From: Strigops habroptila
Taxonomy: Eukaryota; Chordata; Aves; Psittaciformes; Psittacidae
Reading direction: 5' to 3'
DNA: 64,000 nucleotides
Assembly (NCBI RefSeq): GCF_004027225.2
Contig: NC_044288.2
Location: forward strand, 3,936,719 to 4,000,718
Every line of letters begins with the position of its first letter. Within the stretch, counting starts at the first letter, position 1. Made by a program: the position numbers and the translations under genes. Shown here piece by piece: positions 55,716-64,000 of the stretch. The notes beneath the pieces are model-generated. The model was not told the DNA's origin. It did no database searches and saw only the letters and a list, made by a program, of their open reading frames with translations.

Positions 55716-57390
55716 GACATTTGGTGGTGGTTACATGAAGTTGTGATTGGTGGTGGTTTATATTGGCTGGTGTAAGCTTGAATTCGCAGGAGATTTCCTC
55801 ACAGAGAATGGCTTCTTGCTTTAGAAAACCACTTGAATATTACTTGTGCTTCTAACTTGATTTCGTGGTCCATGACTGTGTGTTTGGGATTTCAGTCATG
55901 AACCATGACTTTCTATAGAGGAAGGAGTTCGTCTGACCCACGTGGGACAAGGATGTTGCAGACTTTGATGGCACAAACCAGTCTTTGCTCTGGGTGCTGT
56001 GCAGCAGCACTTGTCTTAATGTCCTCTCAAAATGGGGGGAGAATTGTTGATCACAGATTTCCAGGAATGGATTGAAGGTTCAGTTCATGCATGGCCCTCT
56101 CCTGGAAGGGAGTTGCTGCACGGAAACCCCGTTCTCTGAATCGCAGCATCCAGATGGGCTCTGCCTGTTAATGAAGTCACAGTCATGGAATGGTTTGTGT
56201 TGGAAGGGACCTTAAAGTTCATCCAGTTCCAACCCCCTGCCACAGGCAGGGACACCTTCCACTAGAGCAGGTTGCTCCAAGCCCCTGTGTCCAACCTGGC
56301 CTTGAACACTGCCAGGGATGGGGCAGCCACAGCTTCTCTGGGCACCCTGTGCCAGCGCCTCAGCACCCTCCCAGGGAAGAGCTTCTGCCTCAGAGCTCAT
56401 CTCAATCTCCCCTCTGGCAGGTTAAAGCCATTCCCCTTGGCCTGTCCCTACAGGCCCTTGTCCAAAGCCCCTCTCCAGGTTTCCTGGAGCTCCTTTAGGC
56501 ACTGGAGCTGCTCTAAGGTCTCCCCTTCAGGAGCCTTCTCTTCTCCAGGCTGCCCCAGCCCAGCTCTCTCAGCCTGGCTCCAGAGCAGAGCTGCTCCAGC
56601 CCTAAGAGCAATAATAAACCAATATAACAATATCGTATTTCCAGAGAAGAATAATCAGTGGAATGTCTGCAATAGCTCTGCTGTATTTCCAAGCAATATT
56701 TCTATTGGAATAATTAAATTATTCTCTCTCAGCTTTACGCTGGAGAGATTTACCCAGAAAAACAGCCCCACAATCTGATTTAGGGTTGGGATACCCATCT
56801 CACAGGGCAAATGCAACTTGCAGGTGAGCTCTGAGGAAGGGAAGAGAAACTCGTGGCAGGCACAGGGCTGGTTGTGTCAAAAGCTAAGTCAAAGCAGTGA
56901 GATAAAGGGGCAAAAAGCCCTGAAATAGGGATCTCAATAAAACCTTCCTCCAATTAAAACCAAAACATGAGTCTAAATAAACAGGGATAGTTTTCTTAGT
57001 TGTAAACTCTTTTGGCTTCTTGACATCTGTGTAAACCTGGACCCAATGAGTACTTCAAACCCCTGTGGAATTAGGGATTTAGCTGGGACTCGCTGACACG
57101 GATGAGGTGAGGAATACGTTTGTTTTCTGGCTAATTTGGAAGCCGGTATTTTCTGTGCTCCGCTCGAGGGATGAAGACCATTACGATGTGTATTTCAAAT
57201 GAGCCATTTCAAATCTCATTTGTTATTCCCCTGAAATCCCAACTGCGTTTCAGTGGTCACAGCTTGGGGCCTGCTGTCATGGAAAAACCCCACAGCACCA
57301 TTAAAAATCCTGCCAGTGCTGCTTTTATTGTCTCAAGATTCAAATACAGAGGAAAATAACGTTCGATAACAGGAAAAACAAGTTTAACAA
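55716..57390. other. SRSF4 downstream intergenic DNA
   Basis: It contains a reverse-oriented CR1 (56184-56600) in otherwise unremarkable, AT-richer sequence. No gene was recognised. Confidence 0.7.
56184..56600 (-). mobile_element. CR1 LINE 3' region downstream of SRSF4
   Basis: A reverse copy, very similar in extent and sequence to the inverse of 42600-43061. Confidence 0.92.
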
Positions 57391-57399
57391 ATGCAGATA

Positions 57400-58560
57400 A
57401 TAAGGGGAAATGTTTTATATGAATCCGTTCATCCCCATCCCACTCTGTCCCAGAACCAGCTCATCCCACTGCCTCCATGTCCCAATGTGTTCCAGTGCCA
57501 GCCCTATCCCACTTCATTCCCATCCCAATACCTGCCCATCCCAGTACCAGCCCTGTCCCAGTGTCCGTTTCCATTCCTGTGCCTATCTGTCCCAGTTCAT
57601 TCCCATCCCAGTACCAGCCCTGTCCCAGTGTCCGTTCCCATCCCTATGCCTATCTGTCCCAGTTCATTCCCATCCCAATACCTGCCTGTCCCAGTGCCAG
57701 CTCTGTCCCAGAGCCTGTCTGATCACAGTCCGAGGGTCCCAGTGCCTTCCTGCCCCAATGCCCCTATGTCCTGGTGTCTCCATGTCCCAGTCCCAGCTCA
57801 TCCCAGTGCCTCCATGTCCCACTGCCAGCCCGTCCCAATGCCTCCCTGTTCGACTATCTCCCCATCCCAATACCTGCCCCATCCCAGTGCCTATCTGTCC
57901 CAGTGCTTCCATGTCCCAGTTCATCCCCATCCCAGTACCAGCCCTGCCCCAGCACCCAATCCCAATCTGCCCCAGTTCCTGCCCTGTCCCAGTTCATCCC
58001 CATCCCAGTGCCAGCCCTGTCCCAGTGCCCAGTCCCAATCTGTCCCAGTGCTTCCATGTCCCAGTTCATCCTCATCCCAGTACCAGCCCATCCCAGTGCC
58101 TGTCCCAGTGCTTCCATGTCCCACTGCCAGCCCGTCCCAATGCCTCTCTGTTACACTATCTCCCCATCCCAATACCTGCATGTCCCAGTGCCTGCCCCAT
58201 CCCAGTGCCTGTGTCCCAGTGCTTCCATGTCCCAGTTCATCCCCATCCCAGTATCAGCCCTGTCCCAGTGCTTCCATGTCCCAGTTCATCTCCATCCCAG
58301 TACCAGCCGTGTCCCAGTGCCCAGTCCCAATCTGTCCCAGTTCCTGCCCTGTCCCAGTTCATCCCCATCCCAGTCCCATCCCAGTGCCTATCTGTCCCAG
58401 TGCTTCCATGTCCCAGTTCATCCCCATCCCAGTGCTCAGTCCCACCCCAGTCCCAATCTGTCCCAGTGCTTCCATGTCCCACTTCATCCCCATCCCAGTA
58501 CCAGCCCGTCCCAAGCGCAGCCATCCCCGCACCTGCCCCACGCTGCTCCCAGCCCGTTCC
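57400..58560. repeat. CCCAGT/CCCATC-type minisatellite, about 1.15 kb
   Basis: Dozens of short degenerate units such as TCCCAGTGCC, CATCCCAGTACCAGCC and CATGTCCCAGTTCATCCC, forming irregular higher-order blocks. The strand is strongly C/T-rich. The lack of stop codons in several frames is a product of the repeat. It abuts the CpG island at 58570. Confidence 0.92.
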
Positions 58561-58569
58561 CCCCGAGAC

Positions 58570-58960
58570 CCCATCTCTATCACCGTCCCCGTCCCGCCCT
58601 GCCCCCGGCGCCGCCTCAGCCGCGGCCGGGGCCGCCGCGCATGCGCCGCGGCCTCCGCGGGACCGGCGGGGCAGGAGTTGTTGCGGGAGTTGAGCAGCGC
58701 CGGTCCGCGGGAGAGGCCCCGGGCTCGGGCCGCGGTGAGTGCGGGCGGCGGCGGCAGCGGCAGCGGCAGCGCGGGAACGCGCCGCCCGCCATCTTGTGGC
58801 AGGGGGCGACGGGGCCCAAACGGGCCGGGCCGGAGCCCGCCTCGGCCGCGGGGTCCGTGAGGGGAAATGGCGCCGCCGGGCTGAGGGAGCCCCGGCCCGG
58901 CCCCGGCGGCTCTGCTGCCGCTGCGTGCTGAGGGAACACCTCAGCGTGTCCCTCGGCTTA
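58570..58960 (+). promoter_or_regulatory. CpG-island promoter with NRF1 and YY1 motifs; candidate non-coding first exon
   Basis: This CpG-dense block has a perfect NRF1 palindrome (GCGCATGCGC, 58637-58646), a plus-strand splice donor (GTGAGT at 58735-58740) and YY1-like GCCATCTTG (58788-58796) and AAATGGCGCC (58865 onward). It looks like a housekeeping-type promoter whose first exon ends at 58734 and is transcribed rightward. Synteny with human (TMEM200B between SRSF4 and EPB41, on the SRSF4 strand) suggests TMEM200B exon 1, but no coding sequence of that gene is present to prove it. Confidence 0.5.
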
Positions 58961-60597
58961 AAGTTGCGAGCGGGGTGGGGAAAGTGTGTTTTAAAGCGCT
59001 GTAAAGGGGGAAGCCCGCTGTAAAGCTGCGCTGAGGACGCGCTCGGAAGTTGTTCACGGAGCAGAAAGAGCAGATTTTTACCGTTTCTGGGGTGGTTTTT
59101 TGTCTCCCGTTTTGTAACGGGTCCACGGGAGGTGGTGGAGGACATCGGGGTTATCCAGCCCTGCGCCCAGCTCCGGCTGAAACTGCTCGGGAGCGCGGAG
59201 ACTCCAAGATATTAAAAGATAGACATAAATAGAGTGCAACGGAAAGACGTTCTGGAGACCTGCACAGGGGGAGAAAGGTGGAAGTTTGAAAATAGAGTTT
59301 TTTACGTGAGAAGGAAAAGAAATAAACTTTCTGACAGCAGGTTCAAAGAGTAGAGCTAATGAGAACAGCCTTTATGAACACAGGGAGGGTCAGTGCTGGA
59401 TAAATAGAGGATAAATACAACGTGTTAAAAGTATTGATCAGCGCCACGGGTAAAGATCAGGATAGGACAATCTTAACGATGTTTGGTGCGTGAAGAAAGG
59501 GATTAGGACCGTTCTATTGATGCTCGGTGCCACAAGGAATGGGATTTGGTTTTTAATATGAAAACGTTGACTCTAATTTAGCCAGTTCTCTCCCCGATAA
59601 GTTCATAAAGGAAACAAACCCCCACACGCGTGGGGCTGCGGTTGGGATTAAGGGATAAAGAGCTCTGCTCCTTTGTGCCAAATTGTGTCAGAGCTCTTTG
59701 GTTCAGGTGTCACTATATCATACGACAGAAGTAAAAGGATGTGGGATGCTGCAAGTCTTAGCACACAGCAATTAACAAGAGTCTGACGTGGTCTCGTTAG
59801 TGTCGGTGTTTTGCTTCCCTGCTCTTCTTGTCCCATCCACTTACATTATCTGTTTCTGAGAGTCTTTTCCTCAGTGAGTGTTTCTACTTGGCCGTGTAAG
59901 ATACGTAATAATAATTAAGAGGAGTCCCCAGGGTAAGCTGCAGGATCGTAGTCTTAGAAAGTAATTACAGATGCATTTACAGCAGAGAACACTTGTGGCT
60001 TCTGCACTCTAGTTTGGGCCTAAAATTGATTGCACCTTCATTGCGAATAATCCCATTAAGGCTGAAAGTCTGTGAAATAAATTGTAATTCACCGGGAGGA
60101 CAGAGGTGGAAACGGAGCTGGGATCGGAGCTGCTGGCTGCAACCACCGGGCACAGTGTGCAGCGCCAGCGCCGGTTTATATTCATTTATCTTGCTTTTGT
60201 GGGGTTTATTGCCATAATAAGTAAGTTGCAGTAGGGCAAGTGGTGCCAGACTGATGTGCTCTGCAGACAGTTCCTGACCCACTGGCTTCTTGTGGCCCAA
60301 GGGTGAGTTTTCTTTGCCTCTGCCATGCTGTTTGTTTGTGCTTTTTACCACCCATTCCCTATTGACTGGAATTGTAAGGCAGCAGCAGGAGCACAGGTCT
60401 TTAGATGGACTGTTCAAAGTAGAATTTATTTGAACACAACATCTGTAATATTACTTTATAATGGTTGGCTTGAAACGGTGGTGTTTTACCTGCAGGAGAC
60501 AGGCTGGCTCTCTCTTATCTTGCTTCTATCTTCATGCAAAGCTTTTGGTCTAAGCACTTCCAGGTATATTTTTTAGTGTAAACACTTCTATGTATAA

Positions 60598-60614
60598 TAT
60601 ATATATATATATAC
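60598..60614. repeat. (AT)n microsatellite
   Basis: A short uninterrupted AT dinucleotide run followed by an ACAAACACAC stretch. Confidence 0.85.
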
Positions 60615-62515
60615 AAACACACAAAAAATAGCTATATTCTATTGGCAGGGGGAATATGAATTGGAGGGTACAGCCGCTGTATAACCCCCTTGTCCTCTGC
60701 CATATAAACTCTGGTATTTGTTGAGAGGTGAGAAGTGCAGCAGGCTGCAAGCCTGATGCTGGGAGAAGGGTGAAACAGACCAGGATGATGCTGGAGATGG
60801 GAATGAAGGTGTGAGTATCATCTCTTCAGCCTTCCCGTGCCTCACCTCTGCTCAGATAAAGGTTTTGGTGGCCTAAGTCCCATTATCACAACTGCACAGT
60901 TTGAGTGTCAGGAAAACATAATTAAACTGGGACAAAACCAGCCTGAGCCCCAGCAGCAGCGACTCCGGCCCTTTGTAGCCTTCATGTGGAATAACAAGGT
61001 GGTTCTTGAGTTGCAGTGTCAGATCTTCTTCCCCAGACACACACCGTCCCCTCTCTCTCATAGTTTATAATGTTGAATCCACTTCAGGCTCTTCCCCAGC
61101 CCGCCCGCAGCTCATTGTCTGGAGGTAGAGGAAGGGGAAGAAGGTTGCAAAACAAGATCAGATGCTGGGGGGAAAAAGGGAAAAGGGACCAAATGTTCAC
61201 TGTTAATGAAGGCTGAAAGCTCTGACACGTGGAATCCACTGGTGTCGAAGCAAGCAGAGATGCGACCAAGCCCTGTCTGTCCTCATTAGTAGCACTAACT
61301 GAGCTCTGCAGGTGAGGCTTGCGTGCAGATGTGCTGTGCTCAGTTTGGCAGATTAGTTCCAGAGGCTGCTTCAACTTATTGGTAAAATACCTCCAAGGAA
61401 TGGACGTTTTGTTATTAGGTTTAGCATCATTTGGCTCATCTCCTGCTTTGTTTTGTTTTTTCAGTTCTGATTGAATCCAGCTAAATGACGGGATAAAAGC
61501 GGGGTAGATCTGAGCACACAGAGATAGAAGCTGTATTCATGAACCACACGGGATTTGTTTTGATGACCTTATTTATGCTGTAGCTTTTTAAACCAAACAA
61601 AACACAGGATTCAAGCAAAAACCATGAACAGGAGCAGCAATGGAGCCTGTTCTGGCCGGGTGTGAGGCAGATCAAAGCCTCCTCACGTGTTGCTGCTGCT
61701 TGGTAGCAGCGCAGTGCAGAGCTCAGGCCCTGCTGGCACTCACATCATCCAAGGCACAGAGATAGGCACTGCTGTTGAAAGCTGTGTTGCTCCTCTGTGT
61801 CTTTGAGGTGGGCTTGATGGAGACAGGAGTTTTGGAAGGCTTGCAGGGGTGTGCTGTGTCTTCCCACCTGCATCAGAATGGCTTTTCAAACAGTATGTGC
61901 TGGCTCATCTCGCATTCGTGCTGCTCCGTGTCCCTGTGTGACCCTTTCTTTTCTCTTTGCACGTAGTTTGTTGGGTTGTTGTTTGGTTTTTTGCTGCCTC
62001 TCTGATGGTGGGTGATGGTGTCTCCAGAAGCTGGAACATGAATTCTCATAATGCTGGAGCAGGGAGAAAATAGCTGCAGGAAACTTACAGGGTGAGCTAC
62101 AGTAGCTTCAGCCTTCCCTTGTGAAGAAGCACATGTGCCCTTCTCGTGGCTCGAAGGAGATGCTTCCTTCCCTGTGCTGTGTTCAGGGGGTGTCCTTATG
62201 GATAGAGAGGGATGGCAGCGTGGTGCAGGACCTGGGAGCCCAAGCTCCCTCCTGTCTACTCCTGTATCACAGCCTGGGCTGCCATTTCCCTGTTGATGCT
62301 GGAGCTACGTCCACTTTGAGGGCGAAAGTTTGGTATAATGCAGCTTTTCAGATGAGAGAGCATAGGATTGGGTGGCTTATATTGGGTTTTGGGGTTTTTA
62401 ATAAATAAATGCATAGGAAAAAGGTCAGTCCCATAAAGGTGTATTTTTAAAGTGTATTTAACAGTGCAGGACCCTTACCTGCTCAGCAGTCCTTTTCATT
62501 GTCATTCACTTGCAT

Positions 62516-62806
62516 TCATAGAATCATATCCCAGAGTGGTTTGGGTCGAAGGGACCTTAAAGCTCATCCAGTCCCAGCCCCTGCCACGGGCAGGGAGACC
62601 TTCCACTAGAGCAGGTTGCTCCAAGCCCCTGTGTCCAACCTGGCCTTGAACACTGCCAGGGATGGGGCAGCCACAGCTTCTCTGGGCACCCTGTGCCAGC
62701 GCCTCAGCACTCTCACAGGGAAGAGCTTCTGCCTCAGAGCTCATCTCAGTCTCCCCTCTGGCAGGTTAAAGCCATTCCCCTTGGCCTGTCCCTCTCCAGG
62801 TTTCTT
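62516..62806 (-). mobile_element. CR1 LINE 3' fragment
   Basis: A reverse copy of the common subfamily, starting CATAGAATCATATCCCAGAG and truncated after the GGCCTGTCCCTCTCCAGG segment. Confidence 0.92.
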
Positions 62807-64000
62807 GTATTGAAACCAGGTGCTAATTTCTGTGCTTCCCATGGGTCACCCTTGGCTGCTTGAAGGAGCTGCTGAGAAGGAATTGCCTCTGAAACGCCTG
62901 GAGAGGGTCTGCAGCTGCCCTTGCTCATGCTGTTGAGGGAGCAGGCATCAAGATGGGGCACAATACTGGGCTGTTGGTGAAAAGCAGCAGTTCAGCTCTG
63001 GTTTGTTCCTATTCCTGTCCTAAAGCTGGCACAGGGATAGCGGAGCCTAAGGTATCATTTGCTTACCCTTGGTTTATAAATCACAAGATGTTCATAAATC
63101 ACATTTGGAAAATGTTGGTACTTTCGTGTGGATTGTGTGTGAGGGTTTTTTCTCTTTTTAAAAACTTAGCTGGAAATTTGAGTTATAACTTCTCAAAGTG
63201 AAAAGTTGGGGGATGCTCTCAAAGCATCCCAGGCAATTGTACAGATGCTCTCAAGCAAAGCTCTGAAGCACACACACAGTCCTTTAGGAAATGAAGAAGG
63301 ACTAAGCACATACGTGGTGCAGTGCTGGATCACTAACAGCAGCACTGCTTGCAAAAGTGGCACGTTTTCTTCCCCCACTCACCTTTCCTGGCTGTGGTAA
63401 CAATCCAGCTGCACTTGCTGAAACTCCAGGTGGGAAAGGAGGGATGGGAGATGGCTGATGTACATGTGCAAGTTGGGCTTTGTTCTTATGACCTGAAAAA
63501 TGACTTCCCCAGGTGGTTGCTTCATTAGTTCCTTGACTAAACCTTTCACTTCACACACTCCCATGATCTTCCAAGAAGATTCATTTTTGACCTAACCTTT
63601 GCTGCAGCAGGGACAGCAAAATTTTAGCAATTTCTCTTTGTATTTAACTCATAGAAGCATGTGATGCTTAATTGAGAGAACTTGGGATGTTTTTATATGA
63701 CCATCTGTGCCAGATTTTACTCTTAATTCCTTCATTCTGTTGTAATGCTAAATCTGCAAATAACAATCCCACTGCACATGCTTCTGAGCTATTTAGGAAA
63801 CAAATGCCAGGAGAAAAATGTGCTTTGCAGTTTGTATTGCACATGATATGAGCAGAACCGGGGCGCTCGGGCTGGCTCTGCCTCTTGACTTCGGCATCAG
63901 ATGGATCTGCAAGCCAAGGCTGCACTTCACTGCAGTTTTTAAGCTTGCTTCATCCACTCAGTGCACTTCTATTCTCTATTTTATAGCTTAAGACGAGTCC

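Larger units (their letters stand above)
58961..64000. other. Region right of the CpG island, no coding exon recognised
   Basis: Probably the first intron of the gene starting at the CpG island. It contains an (AT)n tract (about 60598-60614) and one reverse CR1 (62516-62806). Small open frames show no recognisable homology. Confidence 0.55.

Noticed and set aside
57391-58860. Open frame of 489 codons on the plus strand, and others in alternative frames
   Set aside because: It is composed of the CCCAGT-type minisatellite; proline/serine repeats with no stop are a by-product of the unit sequence, and several frames are open at once.
1-64000. CRISPR arrays, operons, ribosome binding sites or prokaryotic mobile elements
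   Set aside because: The window is vertebrate nuclear DNA; tandem arrays here lack CRISPR repeat-spacer structure.

Overview
The window is vertebrate, and almost certainly avian, nuclear DNA. It carries about 20 truncated copies of the CR1 LINE, the dominant bird retroposon, with typical ATTCTATGA-type 3' ends. Its genes have small exons with GT/AG introns and CpG-island promoters, and the DNA is GC-rich, compact and full of minisatellites, as on an avian microchromosome. From the left, the gene order is PTPRU (minus), MECR (plus), SRSF4 (plus). This is the human 1p35 order in mirror image; I would expect a position like chicken chromosome 23, but that is inferred.

Layout. 1-4935: PTPRU intron 2. 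4936-5064: PTPRU exon 2 (start of the MAM domain). 5065-20673: a 15.6-kb first intron with CR1 fragments, a three-unit tandem repeat and AT-rich islands that may be enhancers. 20674-21140: PTPRU exon 1 and its CpG-island promoter with a perfect CRE. 21.4-22.2 kb: a G-rich minisatellite upstream of PTPRU. 22.2-30.9 kb: intergenic DNA with an ATGCAT minisatellite, an AT-rich candidate regulatory element and two adjacent CR1 copies. 30.95-39.4 kb: complete MECR, ten coding exons, 344 codons, with a 38-unit pentanucleotide array ending 2 nt before its ATG. 39.4-44.4 kb: intergenic DNA with a decayed HSFY-like heat-shock-factor sequence on the minus strand, a CR1 and a segment duplicated from MECR intron 8. 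44.4-55.7 kb: complete SRSF4, six exons, 479 codons, with a strong candidate poison exon in intron 2. 55.7-64 kb: downstream DNA with a large CCCAGT-type minisatellite abutting a CpG island (58.57-58.96 kb). That island has NRF1 and YY1 motifs and a plus-strand splice donor; synteny suggests it is the non-coding first exon of TMEM200B, whose coding exon is not in the window.

The three genes do not form a pathway. PTPRU is a receptor tyrosine phosphatase of cell contacts, MECR is the last reductase of mitochondrial fatty-acid synthesis, and SRSF4 is a nuclear splicing regulator. Exon joins were checked by hand: every intron has GT/AG ends and the reading frame is kept through all ten MECR exons (1,035 nt) and all six SRSF4 exons (1,440 nt).

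The most notable points are the in-frame pentanucleotide array at the MECR start codon, the 367-bp indel-free duplication between MECR introns 1 and 8 (part of a CR1-centred mosaic reaching 43 kb), the degenerate HSFY-like domain, the SRSF4 poison-exon candidate, and the fact that every CpG-island promoter here has its own GC-rich tandem array close upstream. I found no convincing evidence of a wholly new system.
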